A stretch of 64,000 bases of DNA from JAXMBX01 sp046349635 (lineage in GTDB: Bacteria > Planctomycetota > Planctomycetia > Planctomycetales > Planctomycetaceae): contig JAXMBX010000001.1 in NCBI GenBank assembly GCA_046349635.1, positions 124,001-188,000 on the forward strand. The letters are read 5' to 3'. The notes under the pieces were generated by a model. It saw nothing but the letters and a program-made list of their open reading frames with translations, was not told the origin of the DNA and made no database searches. This document shows positions 20,235 to 29,146 of this stretch, one piece after another; position 1 is the stretch's first letter, and every line of letters starts with the position of its first letter. Both the position numbers and the translations under genes were made by a program.

Positions 20235-20252
20235 AGGCACAGCCTTTTCGAA

Positions 20253-20280
20253 GCCCTTCTCCCGTCTTGGGAGAAGGGGC
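20253..20280. repeat. Inverted repeat after the oxidoreductase gene
   Basis: CCCTTCTCCC and GGGAGAAGGG form a perfect 10-bp stem around a five-base loop. No T run follows. It resembles the stems at 13361 and 18833 in base composition and position (just after a stop), but its sequence differs. Confidence 0.5.
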
Positions 20281-20327
20281 CGTTGCGCGTGGCATCACTT
20301 CGAATCTGGGCATCGTCATGAAGTGCC

Positions 20328-20687
20328 ATGGGAGATAGAGCATTCGGCTCGTCCTACGTCGTTAAACAATTCCCCAAAGGGGAACGCGTGGGCGGAGTAA
20401 CAGTCACGATCTCTCCTCGATCATCGGGAGGAAAGATCGAAGTCCTCCTGACAAAATATCACACAGGAGAACTGCATTCCCAACCGGAGGATCTCGCCTC
20501 CAGTGCTGAGGCCGCCGTCGAAGGAATTCGCCAGTGGGCTGCAGATGCGAACGTGAATCTCGATCAATGGGATATCCTGATCGATCGCTTTTTCTTTCAC
20601 GACGTCGATTCTTTCGACAAGATCTTCCACACCGCCGCTTACTCGGCCGTCCAAGGCGCCTTCGCAACCTGGAACACACGAAAATGA
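20328..20687 (+). CDS. Small protein resembling EF-G domain IV, function unknown
   Basis: 119 aa, cytoplasmic, no signal. The pattern VGGVTVTISPRSSGGKIEV, then AAVEGIRQWAADANVNLD, then WDILIDRFFFHDVDSFDK followed by a helix (IFHTAAYSAVQGAF) parallels domain IV of elongation factor G, where the same order reads VxVxVEP, an AVxKGIxEA helix, and DxxVTLxDGSYHEVDSSxMAFKIA. No GTP-binding domain is present, so this is not a translation factor. I can only infer that it may share the S5-like fold and perhaps touch a ribosome or RNA. It sits between the oxidoreductase and the convergent membrane protein gene. The match is by eye and weak. Confidence 0.6.
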   Translation: MGDRAFGSSYVVKQFPKGERVGGVTVTISPRSSGGKIEVLLTKYHTGELHSQPEDLASSAEAAVEGIRQWAADANVNLDQWDILIDRFFFHDVDSFDKIFHTAAYSAVQGAFATWNTRK

Positions 20688-20694
20688 GTATTCC

Positions 20695-22478
20695 TCACCA
20701 TTTCCACGGCACGCGGCCCGCGAATTCTCCGGCCGTTTGAGGCTGGTCCGCATCCATCGTGATGATCACGGCCTTCCCCAGTACCTGCTTTTCATCCTTC
20801 GGCCACGCCAGGAACCCATACCCCCCGTTTTTGGAGACATCCACCATCACCGGGATACACGCCTGGAAGTAGGGGAGAATCTTTTTCGTGGCGGCTTCGT
20901 CTGGTGCTGTAAAGCGGTGATAAAACGGATTCGTCACCTGCGCATGCCGGAGCGCCTTCGGGAACCCCTGCAGCGCCTGCTCGCAACTGTAGGGGTTGAC
21001 CGCTTCGATCACGACCGGTCGCGTGGGATCTTTCTTGCAGATCTCCGCCACCCGGTCCACGAACCGCTTCAGCGTCTGCGTATCCTCAATCCGGGTTTTT
21101 GCATCCACGGCCACGTGATGCGGCCCGCACAGGATCGCCGGCAGAAATGCGATTGTGTACGCGAACCGCCGTGCCACTGCGCGTCCGCGTGGGCTGCTCC
21201 ACGGACTCAAAAACGGCCGTTTGGTGAAGCGGTATGTCAGCCCTGCGATCACCAGGAACCACGTGTATTCCGCCGGGAATCCGTACCGTTCGTACAGGTT
21301 CCCCGAATAAAACACATATTGCGACAGGTAAAAGGTAAATCCGATGACAACCCCGATCAGACTTTCGCACACAACTTGCAGCAGCACTCCGCGATTCCCT
21401 TTTTTACGCGCGGCATGCAGCAGAACGCCAGGAACGCCAATCCCTAAAACGCGAGCAGCGTCACTCCCCACCCCGACACAAAGAAGTTACGGCAGCCATG
21501 CAGCACCATCACCGACAGTTTCTCCGCCCGGACCGAGCTTCCGTAAATCGTCTGGTATTGCTTGAGTGACAACTTGAACTTCAGAATCGCTGCCATGATT
21601 CCCCAGAACAAGAACATCGTTACGAGCGACCCGTAACCTGCCCAGCCGAGGGGGCGTTTTTTCCACAACTCCCGCATTGCCAGCAGCCCTGCCGGAACGA
21701 TCAGGATCACGAAGTTTTCCTTCGACCCGAATGCCCCGATTCCTCCAACCGCCATCACCAGCCAGGGGAGGGTGGTTTTCCAGGTGGCAGGTTGCGTCGC
21801 CAGCCGTGGATGCCGCCATAGCTGGCTGAACCCCATCCCGAACAGTGCGAATCCCACCGCCGCCTGGGCTTCGGAGGGGCCCAGCCGGGGCCAGATGTCA
21901 TACCCGCACGGAAACACCAGGAGCGACGTTGTGACCAGTGCCCCGAACAACGGGTCAGTAAATGTCTGCACTGTCCGCTGGAAACCCCATAGAAAGATCA
22001 CCAGGCACAGAATCCGGTCGAACCCGAATCCGTGCGGATGGTCTCCCCAGAAACGGAGTTCCAGCAGCTTGCTGACGTAATACACCGGCCGGAACCGGGC
22101 CAGATTTCCCCGCGTGTTGAGCGCCCCTCCCAGTTCCCAGTGCGTCCGCGCCCGTTCCAGCATTTTCGACGTCGGGAACGAACCATCCGGCTCCGCGAGA
22201 CTGGACCACTCGAAATCGTCCGTCAGCCCCCACTCAATCGAAGCCAACGGCCAGAACAACAGAAACCCCAGCCCGAGCGCCCACAGGAATGACAAACTCA
22301 GCGACCAACCCGGATGTCGCTCCGCCCAACGCCGCCCCCGGATCCGCCACCCCGGACACGCGATCGCCACCAGGAACAGCAGCCACCAGCATCCCGCGCG
22401 CAGCAGACTGAGTGGCGTGTAATCCCCCCACGCCCATTCCGCCACGACCGCATCCAGTGGACGAATCCCGGTCACCAT
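20695..22478 (-). pseudogene. GT-C-type polytopic membrane glycosyltransferase-like protein, split by a frameshift
   Basis: Paralogue of the intact 596-aa protein encoded at 22514-24304, in the same direction. The N-terminal part (22478 to 21444) and C-terminal part (21471 to 20695) are in different frames; both align with the neighbour (shared DDFEW, RFRPVYY, GPSEAQ, SKENF, LSQYVFY, GFPAEY and the final GEFAGRVPWKW). The break is at a run of four T on the coding strand (A at 21446-21449). A fifth T, or a -1 slip, would restore AFLGIGVPG in frame. About 11 membrane helices are expected. Either a real inactivated duplicate, a sequencing error, or (least likely) recoding. Confidence 0.75.
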
Positions 22479-22513
22479 CAGTCAGTTTCCCTGCTAGTTA
22501 TCGAGATCATGAA

Positions 22514-24304
22514 TCATTTCCAGGGAACCGGCCCCAAAAACTCGCCACCGTTCCGTGCGGTTTTCGAATCAATGCTGATCACCAGCGGTTGCTTGTGCTT
22601 GAAGTCTTCCGGCTTAAACGGTTGATACCCGAAGTCTCCGTTCCGGCTGGCGTTCTCCAGCGTCGGAATCAGCTTTTCGAACAGCGGACGCATCGGAGGC
22701 ACCGGATTCGGACCGGGCTTCTGAAAATCCAGGAACCGTGGATTCGTGATCCCTGCATAACGGTACTGCGACGGAACACCCAGGCAGACCTGCTCATAGT
22801 AGAGGGGATGCGAGACTTCGACAATCACCGGCCTGCCCGGATCCTTACGGCATTCTTCCGCCAGTTTCTGGAAGAATGCATGCGTCAGTTGTGTCTTTTC
22901 CACCCGTTCTCGCGTCAATGCCGCCAGGCTGTGCGGTCCGATCACAATCCCCGGCAGAAACGCCACCAGGAACGCCACCCGCCACCAGTTCAAACGCTGC
23001 CGTGACGTGGCACATCGGCGGAGATTCGCATTGCTCGTCAGGCGATAGACCACCGCCGCCGCAGCCCAATACCAACTGAATTCCGCGGGAAATCCGTACC
23101 GCGGATTCCCATCCTTCCAGTTCAGATCCCCCGCGTAAAACACGTACTGCGACAGATACAACCCCCCCGCCAACCCCCACGCGATCACGATGTCCAGCAC
23201 CATCCGTTGCGCAGTTCTCGTCGTCAGGCAGTTCGTTTTCACGCCGCGCCGAATCAGCCACAACACAACCGCCGTCCCCGCCAGACAGACCAACCCCTGC
23301 CATGAACATAAGAACGCGCAGAGACCTTGGCCCACCAGCGACAACAAAGCGGGGGTCTGCACCGAGACTCCGTAAATCGTCCGGTTCTTCATCAGGTTCA
23401 GTTTGAATTTCAGGATTCCCACCAGCGCCACCGCTGCGGCGACCAGCAACGCATTCACCACATGCCCCGGCCAGGGAATTCGTCGATGCCATAACTCCCG
23501 GAGTACCAGCACACCCCAGGGGAGCATGACAATCAGGAAATTCTCTTTCGACAGAAAACTGAATGCCGCTCCCAGTGCCATCCATACCCAAGGGAGCAAC
23601 CGTTTCCAGAGGGATTCCCTCCGCATCCGCTCTGCGAACATCCACGCCTGACTGAACCCGATCCCGAACAGCGCCAGCCCTACTGCCCCCTGTGCCTCCG
23701 AGGGCCCCAATCGCGTCCAGATATCCACCCCTCCGGGAAACAGCGGCAACGACAACGTCATCAGCCACGCGAAAAGCGGATCGGTGAAGTTCTGCAGCGT
23801 CCGCTGCATTCCCCACAGGAAAAACGCCATGCACGCGATCCGGTCCAGGCCGAACCCCGATGCTCTGCCGTCCCAGAACCAGAGTTCGAAATATTTCATG
23901 CCGTAATACGCCGGTCGGAACCGCGCGATGTTTTTCTCGGGCTTGAAACAGCCCCCCAGCTCCGCGTGATTTTTAAGCCCCTCCACGAAACTCTGCGTCG
24001 AGAAATGGTTGTCCGGATCCAGATACCGCAACCATTCGTGGTCGTCGGTCATGCCCCACTCGATCCGCGCCAACGGCCACAGCCACAGGGAGGCCATCAC
24101 CACCGCGAGTGCGAGCGAGGCAATCCACAATACCACACCATGCTGTGCCGCAAACCGCCGTCCATAGACCCTCACGCTCGGGACAAGCAGCACCGCAAAA
24201 AACAGGGCATACCAGATGGCTGCGCGACACAACGCGAGCAGGGTTCGATCGCTGTAGATCACCTGCCACGTCCAGAAGTCGATCAGCCAGATCCCCGTTT
24301 GCAT
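22514..24304 (-). CDS. Polytopic membrane protein of GT-C glycosyltransferase type
   Basis: 596 aa with roughly 11 to 12 membrane helices and a soluble C-terminal domain of about 130 residues. The first extracytoplasmic loop after helix 2 or 3 holds acidic residues (EWGMTDDHEWLRYL), the usual catalytic position of GT-C enzymes that use polyprenyl-phosphate sugars; RFRPAYYGMKYFELWFW and GPSEAQGAVGLALFG follow. Family assignment is by architecture, not by a recognised signature. The start ATG near 24304 (MQTGIWLIDFWTW) directly opens helix 1. A divergently transcribed GT2 gene of the polyprenyl-phosphate sugar synthase type lies 184 bases away and could make the donor. A frameshifted copy follows downstream. 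Confidence 0.65.
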   Translation of the reverse strand: MQTGIWLIDFWTWQVIYSDRTLLALCRAAIWYALFFAVLLVPSVRVYGRRFAAQHGVVLWIASLALAVVMASLWLWPLARIEWGMTDDHEWLRYLDPDNHFSTQSFVEGLKNHAELGGCFKPEKNIARFRPAYYGMKYFELWFWDGRASGFGLDRIACMAFFLWGMQRTLQNFTDPLFAWLMTLSLPLFPGGVDIWTRLGPSEAQGAVGLALFGIGFSQAWMFAERMRRESLWKRLLPWVWMALGAAFSFLSKENFLIVMLPWGVLVLRELWHRRIPWPGHVVNALLVAAAVALVGILKFKLNLMKNRTIYGVSVQTPALLSLVGQGLCAFLCSWQGLVCLAGTAVVLWLIRRGVKTNCLTTRTAQRMVLDIVIAWGLAGGLYLSQYVFYAGDLNWKDGNPRYGFPAEFSWYWAAAAVVYRLTSNANLRRCATSRQRLNWWRVAFLVAFLPGIVIGPHSLAALTRERVEKTQLTHAFFQKLAEECRKDPGRPVIVEVSHPLYYEQVCLGVPSQYRYAGITNPRFLDFQKPGPNPVPPMRPLFEKLIPTLENASRNGDFGYQPFKPEDFKHKQPLVISIDSKTARNGGEFLGPVPWK

Positions 24305-24488
24305 CCCGGTCCCTTAAAACCTCTCTTTTTTGCGTCGTCACAGCCTGATTGATCGGTCCAATCATACCGCTCGCTGGGGGAATTTGCCGCTGCCAACCCC
24401 CGCCGTTCCGCCGCTTGACAATGCGTGTCCGGGGAGGGGAAGATAGTTTTTCACATATCTCCAGGCCACATTCCCCAAGGGTGATCTC

Positions 24489-25460
24489 GTGTCAGGTGTC
24501 GAACCGGTTCGCCCCCCCAGAATCTGCGTCGTGGTCCCCTGCTATAACGAATCCGACTGCATCGACATCTTCTACAAGGCCCTGAAGTCCGTCCTCGACA
24601 GCCTCTCCGGTTACGAGCACCAGATCCTCTTCGTCGACGATGGCAGCCGCGACAACACTCTTGAGTGCCTGGCCCGCATCCGGGCCGCCGATCCCTGCGT
24701 CAAGTTCCTGGCTCTTTCCCGCAATTTCGGCCATCAGATCGCCCTCTCCGCAGGTCTCGATGCCGCCGACGCGGACCTCATCGTCGTCATGGATTCTGAT
24801 CTTCAGCATCCTCCCGAATTTATCCCCAAGATGCTGGAGAAGTGGAAGGAGGGAGCGGATATCGTCTCGATGGTTCGCACGAGTACGCAGAACGCCAGCT
24901 TCCTGAAGAACTTCAGTTCCACCGCCTTCTACCGGGTCATCAACCTCTGTTCGGAAGTCCCGATCGCTCCCGGCGTGGCGGACTTCTGCATGATGTCCCG
25001 CGAGGCGCATGCCGCGCTGCTCAAGATGCCGGAGCGACACCGTTTCCTCCGGGGGATGATCTCCTGGCTCGGCTTTAACCGGAAATTCATCGAGTTCGAA
25101 GCCCCTCCGCGCGCAGCCGGAGAAGCAAAATACACGTTCCGGAAATCCCTCGCCCTCGCCCTGACAGCTGCGTTCTCGAATTCCGCCGTCCCTCTGCGGC
25201 TGGCGACCCAGATCGGCCTGTTTATCACCGCGGCCGCCGGGTTGTATCTTGTCTACGTCATCCTCGCCGCCATTTTCGCTCCCAAGTGGATCGAAAGCGG
25301 CTGGCCGTCCCTGATCTGCGTCATCCTGATCCTCGGCGGCGTCCAGTTGACGTTTACCGGACTGATCGGCGAATACCTCGCCCGGGTCTATGAAGAAGCC
25401 AAAGGCCGCCCGATCTACCTGCTCCGCACCCACGACAACCAGGGTCGCGACATTTCCTGA
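24489..25460 (+). CDS. GT2 family glycosyltransferase, polyprenyl-phosphate sugar synthase type
   Basis: 323 aa. The N-terminal 220 residues are a GT-A domain: CVVVPCYNESDCI, FVDDGSRDNT, the DxD motif in VVMDSDLQHPPEF, and MSREAHAALLKMPERHRFLRGM. Two C-terminal membrane helices (about 235-260 and 270-295) match the DPM1/GtrB/ArnC-like group, which moves a sugar from a nucleotide to undecaprenyl (or dolichyl) phosphate on the cytoplasmic face. The start is GTG 24489. It overlaps no neighbour and is followed 21 bases later by a methyltransferase, suggesting one operon for surface glycan or lipid decoration. Confidence 0.88.
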   Translation: MSGVEPVRPPRICVVVPCYNESDCIDIFYKALKSVLDSLSGYEHQILFVDDGSRDNTLECLARIRAADPCVKFLALSRNFGHQIALSAGLDAADADLIVVMDSDLQHPPEFIPKMLEKWKEGADIVSMVRTSTQNASFLKNFSSTAFYRVINLCSEVPIAPGVADFCMMSREAHAALLKMPERHRFLRGMISWLGFNRKFIEFEAPPRAAGEAKYTFRKSLALALTAAFSNSAVPLRLATQIGLFITAAAGLYLVYVILAAIFAPKWIESGWPSLICVILILGGVQLTFTGLIGEYLARVYEEAKGRPIYLLRTHDNQGRDIS

Positions 25461-25481
25461 GACTCCTCTAGAATAGAACCG

Positions 25482-26420
25482 ATGTCAGAACTGCCCCCCC
25501 TTTCCGCCGCCAACACTCCCACGGATGAACCGCAGGCGATCCGTCCCAATGAGGAGTGCATTGTCTGCGGGGCCACCGCGTGGGAACGGCATTTCGACAT
25601 TCTCCTTAAATGCCGCCACTGCGATTACGTCCGTGCGGACCTCGATCTCGATAACCCCGTCATCAATGATCTCTACGACGAGACCTATTTCTCGGGCGGG
25701 GAGTACGGCGACTACCTGGGCGACCGTGACGTCCACGTCCGGAATTTCCGCCGCCGCTATGACATGCTCATCCGTCATGCGGGACGTCCCAAATCAGTCT
25801 TCGAAATCGGCTGTGCCTACGGCCTCTGGCTGGAACTTCTGACTCGCGAAAATATTCCCGCCTGCGGCATGGATATCTGCGAGGAACCGGTCAAATACGC
25901 CGCCGAATCCCTTCACCAGAACGCGAAGTTTGGCGACTTCCTGACCGCCGATATTCCCGCCGGTGCCCACGACGTCTACTGCATGTGGGACACGATTGAA
26001 CATCTCTCCCACCCGGAACAGTTCGTCCAGAAGGTGTATGACCTCCTCCCTCCTGGAGGCTGGTTCTTCGCCACGACGGGAGATATCGGTGCGTGGATGG
26101 CCCGCTTCCGGGGCAAGAAGTGGCGGATGATTCACCCTCCGACGCACCTGCACTATTTCTCCGGGGCGACCGCCGAAAAAATGCTCCGCCGCATCGGTTT
26201 CGACAACGTCTCCATCGAATCGGTCAGCGTCTATCGCAACCTCCGGAGCGTCATCGGTTCGCTTATTGCACTGCGCAAAGGGCCCATGAAAACCCTCGCC
26301 GGCATCGCCAACGCCGTCACTCCCGGCTGGGTGCAGGATAACCTCGGTGCCTGGATCAATCTGGGAGATATCATGCTGATGAGCTCCCAGAAACCACACC
26401 ACGCTAAGAACAACAACTAA
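25482..26420 (+). CDS. Class I SAM-dependent methyltransferase with N-terminal Cys cluster
   Basis: 312 aa. The N-terminus has two Cys pairs (CIVCGATAWERHF and CRHCDYVR), a likely zinc ribbon as in sugar or lipid methyltransferases of this type. The Rossmann core starts with SVFEIGCAYGLWLELL (SAM-binding Gly-rich loop), then CGMDICEE (acidic residue for the ribose) and YCMWDTIEHLSHPEQF (post-I region). No target is evident; its place after the GT2 gene hints at glycan or lipid-linked substrates. A short gap to hemW suggests co-transcription. Confidence 0.82.
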   Translation: MSELPPLSAANTPTDEPQAIRPNEECIVCGATAWERHFDILLKCRHCDYVRADLDLDNPVINDLYDETYFSGGEYGDYLGDRDVHVRNFRRRYDMLIRHAGRPKSVFEIGCAYGLWLELLTRENIPACGMDICEEPVKYAAESLHQNAKFGDFLTADIPAGAHDVYCMWDTIEHLSHPEQFVQKVYDLLPPGGWFFATTGDIGAWMARFRGKKWRMIHPPTHLHYFSGATAEKMLRRIGFDNVSIESVSVYRNLRSVIGSLIALRKGPMKTLAGIANAVTPGWVQDNLGAWINLGDIMLMSSQKPHHAKNNN

Positions 26421-26453
26421 TTGCGTCCGGAAACTCTGGGTCTGACGACTTCC

Positions 26454-27575
26454 ATGCAGCCCACCTCCGCTTATCTCCACGTCCCCTTCTGCCGGCATCG
26501 CTGCGGGTATTGTGACTTCACCCTCGTTGCCCATCGGGACGATTTGATCGACCGCTATCTCGCCGCCCTGGAACGGGATCTCCAGACACTCGAAACTTCC
26601 CACCCCGTCCGGACGATCTTCATCGGTGGCGGTACCCCCAGTCATCTCTCTCCCAGCCAACTGCACAGGCTGCTCGCCCTCATCAACCACTGGTTCCCGT
26701 TAGAACATGGCGGCGAATTTTCGCTCGAAGCCAATCCTCTCGATATCACCCCCGAGCGGGTCGACGTCCTCGCTGACGGCGGCGTTAACCGCATCAGTCT
26801 CGGCGTCCAGTCCTTCGACGACGCCACGCTCAAACTCCTCGAGCGGGATCACACCGCTGCGGATATCGCCCGCGTCGTCGATCTTCTCCGGACCCGCTTC
26901 GAAAACATCTCCCTCGACCTCATCTTCGGCGTCCCCGGCCAGACTCTTTCACTCTGGGAGCAAGCACTCGAACAGGCTCACGCTCTGAAACCGCAGCACA
27001 TCTCCACGTACGGTCTCACCTTCGAGAAGGGGACCAGTTTCTGGCAGCGCCGTGAAACGGGGACGCTCCACAGCACCCCGGAAGAACTCGAACGGGAGAT
27101 GTACGCGCTTGCCATGTCCTGGCTCCCGGCCCACGGCTTCCTACAGTACGAACTCTCGAATTTCGCCGCGCCTGGTTTCGAATGTGCCCACAATCGGACC
27201 TATTGGGCCGGTCTTCCGTACTATGGCTTCGGTCCCGGAGCTGCCCGCTATCTGGAGGGGACTCGCAGCGTCAATCATCGCAGCGTCACGACGTGGCTGG
27301 CGCGCGTGGAGCAGGGGCGCTCTCCGATCATGGAGAGTGAAACCCTATCCCCCGAAGACCGCGCCCGGGAACTGATCTTCCTCGGCCTGCGCCGGATCGA
27401 GGGGATCGACCGCGCCACGTTCCACGCCCAGAGTGGCTTCGACCTCGATCGACTCGCCGGGGATTCGATCGGCGAAAATTTTTCCCGAAGCTGGCTGGAG
27501 GACACCGGCCATGCGATCCGCCTCACCCTCGAAGGGCGTTTCCTCGCCGACACCGTCATCAGCTCGTTCCTTTGA
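26454..27575 (+). CDS. hemW: HemW-type radical SAM protein (coproporphyrinogen oxidase-like)
   Basis: 373 aa. The radical SAM cluster motif is CRHRCGYC (Cys-x3-Cys-x2-Cys) in HVPFCRHRCGYCDF; FIGGGTPSHLS and SLGVQSFDD follow, and the C-terminal HemN-like domain holds CAHNRTYWAGLPYYGFGPGA. HemW is a heme chaperone; the short N-terminus before the first Cys (about 11 residues) fits HemW rather than the true oxygen-independent oxidase HemN. The ATG at 26454 is preferred over TTG 26421. Confidence 0.88.
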   Translation: MQPTSAYLHVPFCRHRCGYCDFTLVAHRDDLIDRYLAALERDLQTLETSHPVRTIFIGGGTPSHLSPSQLHRLLALINHWFPLEHGGEFSLEANPLDITPERVDVLADGGVNRISLGVQSFDDATLKLLERDHTAADIARVVDLLRTRFENISLDLIFGVPGQTLSLWEQALEQAHALKPQHISTYGLTFEKGTSFWQRRETGTLHSTPEELEREMYALAMSWLPAHGFLQYELSNFAAPGFECAHNRTYWAGLPYYGFGPGAARYLEGTRSVNHRSVTTWLARVEQGRSPIMESETLSPEDRARELIFLGLRRIEGIDRATFHAQSGFDLDRLAGDSIGENFSRSWLEDTGHAIRLTLEGRFLADTVISSFL

Positions 27576-27593
27576 AACGGAATCACGATCGTT

Positions 27594-29066
27594 TCACGCC
27601 AGCAGGGCCTTCCGCACGGCACCCTCGGCCGTCGGTCCCACCAGCCGCTCCTGCAGCCCGTTATGGGCATACGAAAACTTGAACGGATCCAGTCCCAGCA
27701 GGTGCAGGATCGTCGCCTGCAGGTCCCGCACGCTCATCTTGTCTTTCGAGACGAAGTACCCCAGGTCATCCGTTTCTCCATGGGCGATACCCCCTTTGAT
27801 TCCCCCTCCCGCCATCCAGATCGTGAAGCAGTGCGGATGGTGGTCCCGGCCTAAAAACGGCGACCCGTTCCGCGCTTCGTTCATCGACGTCCGACCGAAT
27901 TCCCCTCCCCAGATCACCAGCGTGTCCTTGAGAAGGTCGCGCTGCTTCAGATCGCGCAAGAGTGCCGCAATCGGCTGGTCCACTTCCTTGCACTTTCGCG
28001 GCAATCCCGTCACCACGTCATTGTCCTTTGCGGTCCCGTGCATGTCCCAACCCCAGTCGAACAACTGCACGTACCGCACTCCGCTTTCTACCAGCCGCCG
28101 GGCCAGCAGGCAGTTGTTCGCGAACGAACTCCGCCCCGGTTCCGCGCCGTACATTTCCTGCGTGTATCGCGACTCCTTGGACAAATCCATGACTGCGGGC
28201 ACGGACATCTGCATCCGGAACGCCAATTCATACTGGCTGATCCGCGTCTGCGTTTCCGGATCTCCTCCCCGCTGGAGTTCCAGTTCATTCAGTTTCTTGA
28301 GTGTGTCAAGACTTTGACGTCGCACGTCCCGCGTCATCCCCTGCGGATTGGACGTGTACAGAATCGGATCTCCGCCGCTGCGGCATTGCACCCCCTGGTA
28401 AACCGACGGCAGAAATCCGCTCCCCCACAGGCTTTTGCCCCCGGTTGGGTCGGTTCCGCCGCTTACCAGCACCACATATCCCGGCAGGTCCTGGTTCTCC
28501 GACCCCAGCCCGTAGGTGATCCACGACCCCATCGACGCCCCACCGAATCGGGGCGACCCCGTGAAGATGAACAGCTCCGCAGGTGCATGGTTGAACTGGT
28601 CTGTGTACATCGAGCGGATGATGGCCGCGTCGTCCACGAATTCCGTGAAGTGTGGCAGCAGATCGCTCACCCACGCTCCACTCTCTCCCCGCTGGCGGAA
28701 CTTGTGTGGTGTCCCCAGCAGTTTCGGATGCCCCTTGATGAACGGGAATCGCTGCCCCTTCAGCAACTCATCCGGGCAGGGCTGCAGGTGGTGCTTGTTC
28801 AACAGGGGCTTGTAGTCGAACAGGTCGTGTTGCGGCGGCGCCCCCGCCATGTCCAGGTAAATCACCCGTTTGGCTTTCGCCGCGAAATGCGGAGCCTTGG
28901 GGGACAACGGATTGACACCGCGGCTGGTGGTCGTGTCCGCACGCAGCATCTCCCCCAGGGCCAACTGTCCCAGCCCCATCCCGCACGCCCCGAGAAACCG
29001 CCGCCGCGTCTGCCCATGTGCCCGCAGCAATGTCTCTTCGGTAAGGCCTCGTTTTTCCAGACTCAT
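27594..29066 (-). CDS. DUF1501 domain protein with Tat leader (downstream of DUF1549/DUF1553 gene)
   Basis: 490 aa; Tat motif TRRRFLGACGMGLGQLA near residue 20. Family features: VIYLDMAGAPPQHDLFDYKP, TGSPRFGGASMGSW, GGEFGRTSMNEARNG, GRDHHPHCFTIWMAGGG. ATG 29066 (MSLEKRG) is preferred to TTG 29078. It lies 81 bases after the DUF1549/DUF1553 gene in the same direction, the usual planctomycete pair, where the two products are thought to act together outside the cytoplasm on a still unknown substrate. Confidence 0.9.
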   Translation of the reverse strand: MSLEKRGLTEETLLRAHGQTRRRFLGACGMGLGQLALGEMLRADTTTSRGVNPLSPKAPHFAAKAKRVIYLDMAGAPPQHDLFDYKPLLNKHHLQPCPDELLKGQRFPFIKGHPKLLGTPHKFRQRGESGAWVSDLLPHFTEFVDDAAIIRSMYTDQFNHAPAELFIFTGSPRFGGASMGSWITYGLGSENQDLPGYVVLVSGGTDPTGGKSLWGSGFLPSVYQGVQCRSGGDPILYTSNPQGMTRDVRRQSLDTLKKLNELELQRGGDPETQTRISQYELAFRMQMSVPAVMDLSKESRYTQEMYGAEPGRSSFANNCLLARRLVESGVRYVQLFDWGWDMHGTAKDNDVVTGLPRKCKEVDQPIAALLRDLKQRDLLKDTLVIWGGEFGRTSMNEARNGSPFLGRDHHPHCFTIWMAGGGIKGGIAHGETDDLGYFVSKDKMSVRDLQATILHLLGLDPFKFSYAHNGLQERLVGPTAEGAVRKALLA

Positions 29067-29146
29067 AGCGATCCTCAAGTCTTGTAGATCAGGCCGTCTC
29101 TTTCTCCTGCTCTACTGTTCCACTGCTCACCTGTTCTCGCGAAACT

